Positions 43,827 to 53,209 are shown, counted from the first letter of the stretch. The stretch is 64,000 nucleotides of DNA from Prevotella sp. MA2016 (GCF_000619825.1 NZ_KK211036.1:729369-793368); one strand, 5' to 3'. Numbers and translations: made by a program. The notes: generated from the sequence alone by a model not told the origin.

Positions 43827-44019
43827 ATTTCTCTACGATTTTTTTAATTTCATTTAACTTATGTTCGGGGATTCCTGAGTTCTTAGCCAGTTCCACCTTT
43901 GGCTCCAACCAGAACTTAGCCTCTTGTCGGCCATAAATCACGTGAATGTGCATTCGTTCCTCCTCATTGGAGTATATCTTGAATATATATTCGCTCTCGC
44001 GTCGGAATACTGGACTCAT
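43768..44019 (-). CDS. DUF4160 domain protein
   Basis: 83 aa. Matches DUF4160: SPVFRRESEYIFKIYSNEEERMHIHVIYG followed by AKFWLEPKVELAKNSGIPEHKLNEIKKIVEKYADDF and a C-terminal His-rich FHQHIGKR. Small cytosolic protein of unknown function, first gene of the two-gene cassette, with its own good promoter. The cassette is enclosed by 38-bp direct repeats. Confidence 0.88.
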   Translation of the reverse strand: MSPVFRRESEYIFKIYSNEEERMHIHVIYGRQEAKFWLEPKVELAKNSGIPEHKLNEIKKIVEKYADDFKEQFHQHIGKRIDD

Positions 44020-44042
44020 AATTACCTATTACTATTTGCCTG

Positions 44043-44074
44043 CAAAGATAGAGTAAAAAAATGAAACTACCAAA
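44043..44074 (-). promoter_or_regulatory. Promoter of the DUF4160-DUF2442 cassette
   Basis: Minus strand TTTG (44071-44074) and TATCTTTG (44043-44050), 24 bp apart. Confidence 0.75.
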
Positions 44075-44106
44075 AGAATAGCGAAAATTAATTATCCACA
44101 GTTTAC

Positions 44107-44144
44107 TTTTCTTTTTTAGGCATTGATAAAGCTTACCTTGTGGC
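44107..44144. repeat. 38-bp direct repeat, copy 2
   Basis: Identical to 43492-43529, 615 bp away, on the other side of the DUF4160/DUF2442 cassette and its promoter. A DnaA-box-like TTATCCACA lies just outside (44092-44100). Confidence 0.9.
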
Positions 44145-44202
44145 GATTTTTAGACGAGCCCAACGGCGACTAAGGGTTGGGGCTAAGGCCCCGCCCGATT
44201 TA

Positions 44203-44227
44203 AAATTGAAAAATTGAAAAATTGAGT
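44203..44227. repeat. AATTGAAA repeat before the smalltalk gene
   Basis: Three AAAATTGAA units, same family as 35913-35951. A GGGGC/GCCCC hairpin (44179-44192) lies just upstream. Confidence 0.7.
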
Positions 44228-44228
44228 T

Positions 44229-44330
44229 ATGAGCAAGAAGGAGACTATTAAATTTATTGTGCAGATGATTGCATCTATCGCGTCGGCGATTGTGACGGCA
44301 CTGGGCACTACCAGTTGCATGGGCATGTAG
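44229..44330 (+). CDS. Smalltalk family micro-protein
   Basis: A 33-aa protein beginning MSKKETIKFIVQMIASIAS and ending TTSCMGM. It has a Lys/Glu start, one hydrophobic helix (IKFIVQMIASIASAIVTALG) and the conserved TSCM end of the Bacteroidetes 'smalltalk protein' family as I remember it. Members often sit between an HU-like gene and an N-acetylmuramoyl-alanine amidase; neither neighbour is present here. Function unknown; a single membrane helix is possible, and the C-terminal Cys is not in a lipobox position. A strong terminator follows 7 bp later, supporting expression. Confidence 0.85.
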   Translation: MSKKETIKFIVQMIASIASAIVTALGTTSCMGM

Positions 44331-44378
44331 AAAAAAGCTCCCCCTCAGGCCAAAAACCTGAGGGGGAGATATTTTTTC
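44331..44378. terminator. Bidirectional terminator between smalltalk and ino1
   Basis: Perfect 12-bp stem CTCCCCCTCAGG/CCTGAGGGGGAG with 7-nt loop, flanked by A6 and T6. Confidence 0.9.
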
Positions 44379-44399
44379 ATAGGAATGCCGTACTTCCGT

Positions 44400-45728
<1,329 letters not shown>

Positions 45729-45870
45729 TACTTAATTTAGCTATTTTTGTAAGTCGCTTTATTGATTTGGTATGTGCAAAGGTGCACATAATTATCGAAA
45801 CAAGCAACGAAAACCCGAAAAAAGAAAAAAGTTTTTAAGATTTTTAGGAGATTATTTAGGAAAAATACAT

Positions 45871-45878
45871 TAATTTTG
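45871..45878 (+). promoter_or_regulatory. -7 box of the TonB receptor gene
   Basis: TAATTTTG followed by CAGCC; no clear -33 element. Confidence 0.5.
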
Positions 45879-45930
45879 CAGCCGATTTTTTCTAGGTAAC
45901 AAAATTATTATGTACAAACAAACATTCAAC

Positions 45931-47982
45931 ATGAAGCGCCAGCGCCTGATTTTCCGACAGTTCGGAAACAAGGGCTACTCGCTGTTTAGTTGTCTGGGCC
46001 GCGAGGTGGTTTGCAGTGTTCTCTCTGTGAGCACACTCACCTATGCTTCGGCTGAGAGCGTGAGCACCAAACCGCTGGTGAACGACTCTACCGCCATGAC
46101 AACTGCGCGCGAGATGATGCTCGACGAGGTTAGCGTAACCGGGTCGAGGGCGCCACTGACCAAGAGTCAGGCTGCGAGAATGGTAACTGTACTAGACCGC
46201 CAGCAGATTGCGCAGGCGCCAGTACAAAGTGTAAACGATCTTTTGAAGTACGCCGTTGGCGTGGATGTCAGGCAGCGAGGAGCCCTCGGTGCACAGACCG
46301 ACATATCCATACGCGGCGGAAACAACGAGCAGATCACCATCCTGCTGAACGGTGTGAACATCTGCGACCCGCAAACGGGGCATAATGCCTTCGACCTGCC
46401 CGTGGATATCAACGACATCGTGCGCATCGAGGTGCTCGAGGGGCCGGCAGGCCGCGTGTATGGCACGTCGAGCCTGGTGGGAGCGATTAACATCGTGACG
46501 AGGGCTGACGCTGGTACGGGAAATGAGGGCGCGCAACTGCATGCCGAAGCAGGATCGTACGGCTATGCCAATGTGGGCGGACGTGTGGCTTTGGATGGCA
46601 AAACCAGCCAATCGCTCTCGGCCAACTACACGCGCAGCGATGGATTCAGCCGCAACAAGGCGGGCGGACTCAACGCTGACTACAAAACCGTGAAGGCTTT
46701 CTATCAGGGCCGCTACAGCGACGAGCAGATGAGAGTGGACTGGCATGCGGGACTAAGCGTGAAGGACTTCGGCTCAAACACCTTCTATGGTGCCAAATGG
46801 GACGACCAGTTTGAACACACTTTGAAGACCTATACGGCCATCTCGGCAGAAAACAAACAGGGCCGACTGCACCTGAAGCCTACCATCTACTGGAACAGGT
46901 CGATGGACCGCTTTGAGCTGTTTCGCGATGCACCCGACACCTACCCCTTCAACTATCACCGCACGGATGTGTATGGCGTAAACCTGAACGGACATTTCGA
47001 CTGGACGCTGGGGCGCACGGCCATCGGAGCCGAACTGAGAAACGAAGATCTGGTGAGCGGCAATCTGGGCGAACCGCTCGCAAACGTGCATCATATACAT
47101 GGCACCAACCGCAACTACGAGTACGGACTGAACCGCACGAACATCAGCTTCGTGCTGGAGCACAACATCCTGCTGAAACAGTTCACACTGTCGGCTGGCT
47201 TAGTGGCCGTGAAAAACTCGTGGAACGAGATGAACATGCGCCTGTATCCTGGCATCGACGCCAGCTATCGCATCGGCAACAACTGGAAGCTGTATGCATC
47301 CTACAACACCTCGCTGCGCATGCCATCGGTGACAGAGCTCTACTACTCGGTGGGCGGGCATAAGGCCGACAAGCACCTGAAGCCAGAGGAACTGGCTGCC
47401 TGGGAAGGGGGCGTGAAATACAACTCGTATGACCTGGAAGGTTCGGTGAGCGTGTATCGCAACCACTGCAAGAACCTCATCGACTGGATCAGACGTAGCG
47501 ACGACCCTGACGCGCCTTGGGAGTCGGTGAACTTCACAGAAGTGAACGCCACAGGTATAGAAGCCAATCTGGCACTGAACCTGCAGGAACTGCTGCCAGC
47601 TCAGCATCTGCTGAAGAAACTGAGCGTGGCCTACAGCTATATCGACCAGGACAAGGTGGAAACCGACGGCATACAGAGCCAATACACACTGGAATATCTA
47701 CGCCACAAACTAGTGGCACAGCTGCAGGCCAACTTATGGAAACAGTTGAACATGAACATCTACTACCGACTGCAGGACCGCACTGGCACCTATACCAATG
47801 CCGACGGGCAGATCAAGGACTATGAGCCGTATGGGGTGGTAGATGCCCGACTGAGCTGGAATGCGCCCAGATACACACTATACGTAGAGGCCAACAACCT
47901 GCTGGACAAGCGATACGTGGAATACGGACACGTGGAGCAGCCTGGACGATGGCTGATAGCAGGTATCAATATCACATTATAA
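45931..47982 (+). CDS. BtuB-like TonB-dependent outer-membrane receptor
   Basis: 683 aa from the ATG at 45931 (an earlier ATG at 45910 is in frame). The N-terminus RQFGNKGYSLFSCLGREVVCSVLSVSTLTYA is a long signal peptide of a type seen on Bacteroidetes BtuB-like receptors. TonB-box region MLDEVSVTGSRAP, plug domain (SVNDLLKYAVGVDVRQRGALG, SIRGGNNEQITILLNGV, RIEVLEGPAGRVYGTSSLVGAINIVT) and a 22-strand-type barrel with final strand LIAGINITL. Ligand not determined. The short upstream region has no cobalamin riboswitch elements that I can recognise, so B12 is not supported by context. Confidence 0.9.
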   Translation: MKRQRLIFRQFGNKGYSLFSCLGREVVCSVLSVSTLTYASAESVSTKPLVNDSTAMTTAREMMLDEVSVTGSRAPLTKSQAARMVTVLDRQQIAQAPVQSVNDLLKYAVGVDVRQRGALGAQTDISIRGGNNEQITILLNGVNICDPQTGHNAFDLPVDINDIVRIEVLEGPAGRVYGTSSLVGAINIVTRADAGTGNEGAQLHAEAGSYGYANVGGRVALDGKTSQSLSANYTRSDGFSRNKAGGLNADYKTVKAFYQGRYSDEQMRVDWHAGLSVKDFGSNTFYGAKWDDQFEHTLKTYTAISAENKQGRLHLKPTIYWNRSMDRFELFRDAPDTYPFNYHRTDVYGVNLNGHFDWTLGRTAIGAELRNEDLVSGNLGEPLANVHHIHGTNRNYEYGLNRTNISFVLEHNILLKQFTLSAGLVAVKNSWNEMNMRLYPGIDASYRIGNNWKLYASYNTSLRMPSVTELYYSVGGHKADKHLKPEELAAWEGGVKYNSYDLEGSVSVYRNHCKNLIDWIRRSDDPDAPWESVNFTEVNATGIEANLALNLQELLPAQHLLKKLSVAYSYIDQDKVETDGIQSQYTLEYLRHKLVAQLQANLWKQLNMNIYYRLQDRTGTYTNADGQIKDYEPYGVVDARLSWNAPRYTLYVEANNLLDKRYVEYGHVEQPGRWLIAGINITL

Positions 47983-48014
47983 ACATCATTAACAAAGCAT
48001 ACCTATAAAAAATC

Positions 48015-48043
48015 AAGGCTCGCCAAAACAGCGAGCCTTTTAT
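48015..48043. terminator. Terminator between the TonB receptor and dnaA
   Basis: 9-bp stem AAGGCTCGC/GCGAGCCTT with 7-nt loop followed by TTTATTTT; A-rich on the other side, so it can serve the convergent dnaA too. Confidence 0.85.
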
Positions 48044-48058
48044 TTTCATTTTTTACTA

Positions 48059-49480
48059 TTAATTCTTCAGTTTAAACGAATTTTCGATAGAGCTGAGCTC
48101 GGCCACGAAGGCCTTGTCAATCTTGAGGCGCTTCTCAACCGTGTTGCAACTGTGGATGACGGTAGAGTGATCGCGACCACCGATGAGCTGACCAATGCGC
48201 GAAGCGGGCATCTTGGTGTGCTTCTGGGCCAGATACATCGAGATCTGACGCACCTGAACGTAATCGCGCTTGCGGCTCTTGCTGAACACGTGCTGCTGGC
48301 TCACACCATAGTGGTTGCAAACCTTGTCGAGAATATCGTCGATGGTGAGCGGATGATTATCAACCTTCACTGAGCGCTTGATGACACGCTCGGCCAGCTT
48401 CATATCGATATTTGAATTATATACAATAGAATAGGCCATCAGCGAATTGACTACACCCTCCAGGTCGCGCACACTGCCATTGGCTGTCTGAGCGATATAC
48501 TCTATCACATCTACAGGTATCTTCAGGCCGTCGCGCTTGCACTTGGCATTGAGGATATCAACACACAACTGCACATTGGGCTTCTCCAGCTCGGCAATAA
48601 GTCCGCATGAGAAGCGGGTGAGCAGACGGTCCTTCACACCTGCCAGATCCACTGGCGGACGGTCGCTGGCCAGAATAATCTGCTTGCCCAGACGGAACAG
48701 ATGGTCGAAAATATGGAAGAAGGTGTCCAGTGTCTTTGGAGAGTTCATCCACTCCTGGATATCATCCACGATGAGCACATCGATACTCTGATAGAAATTG
48801 ATGAAATCGTTGGTGGTATTCTGGCGTACAGAATCAGTAAACTGCACCTGGAACAATCGGGCACTCACATAGATGACGCGCTTGTTGGGATAGGTTTCGC
48901 AACACTTCAGTCCGATGGCGTTGATGAGGTGGGTCTTACCGCAACCTGATGGGCCATAGATAAAGAATGGATTGAAGGTGGTCTTGCCTGGATGCTCGGC
49001 AATCGACAATCCTACCGTACGGGGCAGTTTGTTTGAGTTTCCCTCGATATAGTTATTAAAGTGCTTCTTAGGATCGAGCTGAGGGTTGAGTTGCTGCTGG
49101 CGGGGCGCATCGAGCACACCTGGCGCCTTGTTGAGATGCTGGCGCGCTGGAGCCATCTCCAGCTGGGGGCCTTCGCTCTCTACATCGGTGGTAACATCGC
49201 GGCCATGACCGGCCTCAGCCTTCACCTCTACTATTCTGTAATTAAGCTTGACATTGGTGCCAAACACTCGCTCTAATACCTTACTTAATAATCCAACGTA
49301 GTACTGCTCCAAGAACTCGAATACATATCGGCTTGGAACCTGCACCAATACCGAACGGTTCGCTTCGTTGAATGACTCGAAGACGATTGGCGCAAACCAC
49401 GTTTTATACTGCTGCTCTGTGACGTTTGCTTTGATAAGTCGAAGGCAGTCGGCCCAGAGCGCCTGATGATTATTATTCAT
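48059..49480 (-). CDS. dnaA: Chromosomal replication initiator DnaA
   Basis: 473-aa AAA+ initiator that binds DnaA boxes and melts the origin. Domain I (1-85) includes ITEQQYKTWFAPI-like sequence; Walker A is GPSGCGKTHLINA, Walker B VLIVDDIQEW, and the C-terminal DNA-binding helix-turn-helix carries SRIGQLIGGRDHSTVIHS. Standard length and order. It stands alone on the minus strand without dnaN or recF neighbours, which is normal in Bacteroidetes. Its promoter is well defined. Confidence 0.98.
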   Translation of the reverse strand: MNNNHQALWADCLRLIKANVTEQQYKTWFAPIVFESFNEANRSVLVQVPSRYVFEFLEQYYVGLLSKVLERVFGTNVKLNYRIVEVKAEAGHGRDVTTDVESEGPQLEMAPARQHLNKAPGVLDAPRQQQLNPQLDPKKHFNNYIEGNSNKLPRTVGLSIAEHPGKTTFNPFFIYGPSGCGKTHLINAIGLKCCETYPNKRVIYVSARLFQVQFTDSVRQNTTNDFINFYQSIDVLIVDDIQEWMNSPKTLDTFFHIFDHLFRLGKQIILASDRPPVDLAGVKDRLLTRFSCGLIAELEKPNVQLCVDILNAKCKRDGLKIPVDVIEYIAQTANGSVRDLEGVVNSLMAYSIVYNSNIDMKLAERVIKRSVKVDNHPLTIDDILDKVCNHYGVSQQHVFSKSRKRDYVQVRQISMYLAQKHTKMPASRIGQLIGGRDHSTVIHSCNTVEKRLKIDKAFVAELSSIENSFKLKN

Positions 49481-49820
49481 TGGCGAATGTTACTTATTTA
49501 TATTTTTAATTAAACTTGATACAAGACTTAGGCTTGTAGAGTTTATAATTGTCTTTTTTCCCTATTGCGATTGCAAAGGTAAGACAATTTTTTCATACTT
49601 GCAAACACACGAAAAATCCACGCGTGTTTACAGAAATCATAACTACCTATAAATCTGATAGTTACGATGTTTCACAAGATAACCGAATTTTCTACCCATT
49701 TGTTGGTATACTAGGCCCTGAGAATCAGGCAGTTACGTGTGAACGAACACACAAAAATGGCGACTATCACACATCATTTAGTGCAAACAGCCGCCACTTG
49801 TTATTTAGACAAAATCTATA
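49481..49820. other. dnaA upstream region, 340 bp without a supported gene
   Basis: Contains the dnaA promoter and an ACACG/CGTGT inverted pair (about 49607-49627). No cluster of TTATCCACA-type DnaA boxes was found, so it does not look like the origin. A plus-strand ORF across it has no recognisable protein features. Confidence 0.6.
49574..49605 (-). promoter_or_regulatory. Promoter of dnaA
   Basis: Minus strand TTTG (49602-49605) and TACCTTTG (49574-49581), 24 bp apart, about 95 nt before the start codon. Confidence 0.75.
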
Positions 49821-50723
49821 TTACTTATCCTTTCTGCCAAAAACTGAGAAGTGAACATAGCGTTTTGGATGCTGCTTGAGATCGATCATCAGCGAGTCGG
49901 CATGCATCATCGTAGCGTTGAGGTTGGTATAGAGGCTGGGGTCGCGCATCAGCAGGCCCAGTGTGCCCTCCTTGCTGTTCAGCGTGGCGGTCATCTGCTC
50001 TACATTGCGCAGCGTGGTGTTTACGCTGGCCATGGTGGTAGCGATATCCAGGTCGCTGATGTTCTTAGTGATCTGATTGGTGTTGGCCAGCACGCCATCG
50101 GCATTGCGCAGCATCTGTGGCATCTGACTGTTGAGTGCAGCGGTGAGCTGGCTCAGGTCGTGCGAGGTGCGTGTCAGGTCGGCTGTTATCTGATCTACGT
50201 TGTGCAGCGAGTTGGCGATGGCAGGATCGGCCAGCAGTGTGTTCACACTAGCCAGGATAGAGTCGAGCTTAGGCAGCATCTGCTGCACAGTGGGTATCAT
50301 ATCGGCGGCCTTGCCCATAGCACCCAGGCGCTGACAACCAGTGATGGTGTCGCCAGGGGCTACCATGCCCTGAGCCGCATCACCCAGCACGAGCTCTACC
50401 TTCACATTGCCCATCAGGTCGGAGGCTATCTCTGCCCTACTGCCTGCAGGCACGCTCAGCTTGGGGTCGATGCCGATGGCGGCCACAATCTCGCCTGTGT
50501 TGGCATAGTCAAACACGATATCCTCTACCACACCCACACGATAGCCATTGGCAAAGATGGGGCTCGACATAGAGAGACCACTCACATCCTTGAACTTCAC
50601 GAAATATCTGTTGTCGCTAGAAAACAGCGTCATTCCCTTTAAGAACTTCAATCCAAAAAAGAGCACCAACAAGGCTGCTACGGCCACGAGGCCGATTTGG
50701 ATTTCTTTCGAAAACTTTTTCAT
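49821..50723 (-). CDS. MlaD/MCE-family lipid-transport protein
   Basis: 300 aa. One N-terminal membrane helix (IGLVAVAALLVLFFGLKFL, residues 11-29) anchors a periplasmic MCE domain (about 38-115; YFVKFKDVSGLSMSSPIFANGYRVGVVEDI, GNVKVELVLGD). The rest is a long helical region with repeated Asn/Thr-rich heptads (NVDQITADLTRTSHDLSQLTAAL), likely a coiled barrel or tunnel. MCE proteins move phospholipids between membranes with an MlaE/MlaF ABC transporter, which is not in this window. Follows the amidase gene after 7 bp. Confidence 0.9.
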   Translation of the reverse strand: MKKFSKEIQIGLVAVAALLVLFFGLKFLKGMTLFSSDNRYFVKFKDVSGLSMSSPIFANGYRVGVVEDIVFDYANTGEIVAAIGIDPKLSVPAGSRAEIASDLMGNVKVELVLGDAAQGMVAPGDTITGCQRLGAMGKAADMIPTVQQMLPKLDSILASVNTLLADPAIANSLHNVDQITADLTRTSHDLSQLTAALNSQMPQMLRNADGVLANTNQITKNISDLDIATTMASVNTTLRNVEQMTATLNSKEGTLGLLMRDPSLYTNLNATMMHADSLMIDLKQHPKRYVHFSVFGRKDK

Positions 50724-50730
50724 ATTCTAA

Positions 50731-52020
50731 CTATTTTTGTTTCTTAGCTTTAAACTCACGTATAGCTGCGTTCACGTCGACACGCTGACCACCCTTGAGG
50801 GCCACGATAAAGGCCTCGGGGAATGTGGCGGCCACCTGCTTGCGCAAACGGTAGATCTCATTATAGTCGGTAGAGGCACCAACGGTGTACTTATACATAC
50901 CACCATCGCGATAGGCATCTACGCTAGTGAGACCCTTGAAACGGGCATCGCCGGCCTTGAGCTTGGTAGAGCTCGACAGAATCTGAACCTTGAACACAGG
51001 GGCATCGCTATCAGCAGCGACAGCAGGTTTTGCAGCAGGCTCGGCGGACTTAGTAGCGGGCTCGGCTGGCTTAACGGCAGGCTCGGGTGCAGCAGCACTC
51101 TTGGTCTCTACTGGCTCTACGCGGGCTTCCACCTCGTGTGGGGTTTCGGCTGCGGGCTCGGGTGCCAGCTGTACTTCCTGTCGGGGCTCGGCCTTAGGTT
51201 CTTCAATCTTCATATAAGGTATGGTGATGTTACCACCATGACGCTTGCGATAATTCAGGAAGGCATTAAACATGCCTGTGGCATAGAGGGTCTCGGCGCG
51301 CTGCGAGTTCATGAAGTTCTCCTCATCGCGGGTTGAGATAAAGCCCAGCTCCAGCAGGGCGCCTGGCATCGACGAGAGGCGGAGCACAGCCAGATTATCC
51401 TGCTGCGCACCCATGTCCTGTCGGCCTGTGGCCTGGCACACGTATTTCTGCATATATTTGGCCAGCTCTACGCTGTTTTCCATGTTCTTATCCTGCACAA
51501 ACTCAAACATGATGTCGCTCTCGGGCGAGTTTGGGTCGTAGCCGTGATAGGTCTGCTTATAGTCTTTCTCCATAAAGATAACGGCATTCTCACGCTTGGC
51601 CACCTCCAGATTCTCCAGCACACCCGTCTGCTTGCCTGTGCGCTTGCTGATGCCCAGTGTGTAGGTCTGGAAACCACGCGCCACCCTACCCTTGGGCAGG
51701 GCATTGATATGGATAGAGATAAACAAGTCGGCCTTGGCCTGATTGGCTATCTCAGCGCGGCGATAGAGCTCTACAAACTTATCAGTCTTACGGGTATAGA
51801 TCACACGCACGTCAGGGCAGTTTTGCTCCACCATACGACCAAAGGCCAAAGCAAACTTCAGCGTGAGATTCTTCTCCTTAGAGATGGCACCTTGTGCACC
51901 AGTGTCGTGGCCACCATGGCCAGCATCGATCACCAGTGTGAAGTTATCCTTACTTGCTGCGCCAGCCGTCAAGCCCACGCACAGCATCAACAATCCTATG
52001 ATATTTCTTAATCTAATCAC
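50731..52020 (-). CDS. N-acetylmuramoyl-L-alanine amidase with SPOR domain
   Basis: 429 aa; cleaves stem peptides from peptidoglycan during cell separation. Starts with GTG. Signal peptide IIGLLMLCVGLTAGAA; Amidase_3 domain (25-255) with zinc-ligand motifs IDAGHGGHDTGA and SIHINALP and catalytic-region LELGFIST. A Pro/Ala/Glu-rich linker (about 275-345, repeats such as KPAEPATKSAEPAAKPA) leads to a SPOR-type domain (350-420, FKVQILSSSTKLKAGDARF) that would bind denuded septal glycan. Upstream of the MCE gene in the same transcript. Confidence 0.93.
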   Translation of the reverse strand: MIRLRNIIGLLMLCVGLTAGAASKDNFTLVIDAGHGGHDTGAQGAISKEKNLTLKFALAFGRMVEQNCPDVRVIYTRKTDKFVELYRRAEIANQAKADLFISIHINALPKGRVARGFQTYTLGISKRTGKQTGVLENLEVAKRENAVIFMEKDYKQTYHGYDPNSPESDIMFEFVQDKNMENSVELAKYMQKYVCQATGRQDMGAQQDNLAVLRLSSMPGALLELGFISTRDEENFMNSQRAETLYATGMFNAFLNYRKRHGGNITIPYMKIEEPKAEPRQEVQLAPEPAAETPHEVEARVEPVETKSAAAPEPAVKPAEPATKSAEPAAKPAVAADSDAPVFKVQILSSSTKLKAGDARFKGLTSVDAYRDGGMYKYTVGASTDYNEIYRLRKQVAATFPEAFIVALKGGQRVDVNAAIREFKAKKQK

Positions 52021-52055
52021 GTTCCTAACTAATATATCTTAATTTGATACAACAA

Positions 52056-52421
52056 TCAAGTTTCCCCCCCAACTCTCACCTCCACTCCCGCTCCTTGGCA
52101 GTCGGCTCCCATCGGAGGGTTCTTCTTGGTGATTTTGAGGTGGATGCTCGTCGCTTGCGGAAACTGCGTCTGAATGGCTTTGACGATACGTCCGGCCACA
52201 TGTTCGAGCAGTTTTGAGGGGATGTCCATCTGCTGCTTGACCAACTGATACAGCTCGGCATAGTTTAATGTATCTGCTACATCGTCGGTCTCCATAGCCG
52301 CCTGAAAGGGATAGCCCACTCGCAAGCTAACTATAAACTCGCCCCCCACCTGTGTTTCTTGAGGCATCACGCCATGAAAGGCATAAAATCTAACCTCGTC
52401 TATATATATATATGTCTCCAA
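52056..52421 (-). CDS. folB: Dihydroneopterin aldolase FolB
   Basis: Converts dihydroneopterin to 6-hydroxymethyl-dihydropterin in folate synthesis. 121 aa with VRFYAFHGVMPQE (active-site Glu), ADTLNYAELYQLV, LLEHVAGRIVKAI and KKNPPMGADCQGAGVEV. The only start that keeps the family N-terminus is TTG at 52421, two bases after the upstream stop. A 13-nt alternating TA tract covers codons 3-7 and a G7 tract the last codons, both slippage-prone. Third window gene of the folate/thymidylate pathway beside folA, folD and thyA, but unlinked to them. Confidence 0.92.
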   Translation of the reverse strand: METYIYIDEVRFYAFHGVMPQETQVGGEFIVSLRVGYPFQAAMETDDVADTLNYAELYQLVKQQMDIPSKLLEHVAGRIVKAIQTQFPQATSIHLKITKKNPPMGADCQGAGVEVRVGGET

Positions 52422-52423
52422 TT

Positions 52424-53104
52424 TTAATTCTCAATTTCCTCTTCGTCGTCAGCGCCTGGCGCGTACTTCTTCAGCGCACGCTCCACGCCCGTCTTCCAGG
52501 TGTTGATGCTCTCATCCTTCAACGAGAGCGATGCCACCAGCTTGATGACATTTTCGATAGGCATGCGATAGCGCAGCACACCAGATATGAGCTTGGCGTA
52601 GTTCCAATACTCAGGATTGAACTTCTCCGACAGGCCCTCTACTGTGGTCTTATAGCCACGCTTGTTTTCGAACTGGAAGTCGTAACGCTTGGTGCCGTCG
52701 GGGTTCACCTGCTTGATAATCTTACCAGTGGTGACATTCTTGGGCAGTACGATACCCTCCTCGTCGTCAGCCAGACCAGTGAAAATCTCGTAAGGATAGC
52801 CGTTGAGCAGTCCTACCAGAGCCACCCACTTCTCGCGGTTGTTCTGAAAACGCACCACGTCGCACTCCAGCACCTTGGGGCGCACCTCTGTCACCTCAGG
52901 ACGGCAACCCAGCACAAAGATGTCGAAGGCCTGCTCAACCAGCGACAACAGCAACTCAGAGTCGGCCGAACTAACCGACTGAAGACACTTATCGACAATG
53001 CCTGCCACGCGATCTTCGCTCAGAGTGGCATCACTTCGCTGACCAATGATGGTGAGATCGTGTGCTATACGCTGTATGAGTTCTCTACGCAAGTTTTCTT
53101 CCAT
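52424..53104 (-). CDS. Orphan protein resembling the C-terminal part of class II ribonucleotide reductase
   Basis: 226 aa. From about residue 75 (RPKVLECDVVRFQNNREKWVALVGLLNGYPYEIFTGL) to LKDESINTWKTGVERALKKY it resembles the C-terminal accessory region of adenosylcobalamin-dependent ribonucleotide reductase (NrdJ), as in split NrdJb subunits. The first 70 residues are helical and unrelated. The redox-active C-terminal cysteine pair expected of a functional RNR tail is absent; the end is acidic (ADDEEEIEN). No RNR catalytic gene is in the window. ATG 53104 is chosen because the earlier start at 53167 lies upstream of the promoter. folB follows directly. Confidence 0.65.
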   Translation of the reverse strand: MEENLRRELIQRIAHDLTIIGQRSDATLSEDRVAGIVDKCLQSVSSADSELLLSLVEQAFDIFVLGCRPEVTEVRPKVLECDVVRFQNNREKWVALVGLLNGYPYEIFTGLADDEEGIVLPKNVTTGKIIKQVNPDGTKRYDFQFENKRGYKTTVEGLSEKFNPEYWNYAKLISGVLRYRMPIENVIKLVASLSLKDESINTWKTGVERALKKYAPGADDEEEIEN

Positions 53105-53122
53105 ATCTTTGTATTTTTGCTG

Positions 53123-53130
53123 CAAAGTTA
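53123..53130 (-). promoter_or_regulatory. -7 box for the RNR-like gene/folB/amidase/MCE unit
   Basis: Minus strand TAACTTTG, 19 bp before the start codon. Confidence 0.55.
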
Positions 53131-53152
53131 GATAAATTTGCCGAAATATTTG

Positions 53153-53160
53153 TATTTTTG
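53153..53160 (+). promoter_or_regulatory. -7 box of the nitroreductase gene
   Basis: TATTTTTG, 50 bp before the ATG; divergent with the box at 53123. Confidence 0.45.
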
Positions 53161-53209
53161 CAACCAAATCTTACTAAATATCAGTTTTTTTATAGCAAAT
53201 TTAAGAGAT

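Noticed and set aside
43536..44019. Calling the DUF4160-DUF2442 pair a proven toxin-antitoxin system
   Set aside because: Family function is not established; only the arrangement suggests it.
45729..45930. Possible cobalamin riboswitch before the BtuB-like receptor
   Set aside because: The gap is only about 200 bp and I see no conserved B12-box sequence or matching stems.
49481..49820. Possible oriC next to dnaA
   Set aside because: No cluster of DnaA boxes and no AT-rich 13-mer array; only a single perfect box exists 5 kb away.
49549..49854. Plus-strand ORF of 101 codons upstream of dnaA
   Set aside because: No recognisable domain, covers the dnaA promoter and runs into the MCE gene on the other strand; codon pattern looks random.
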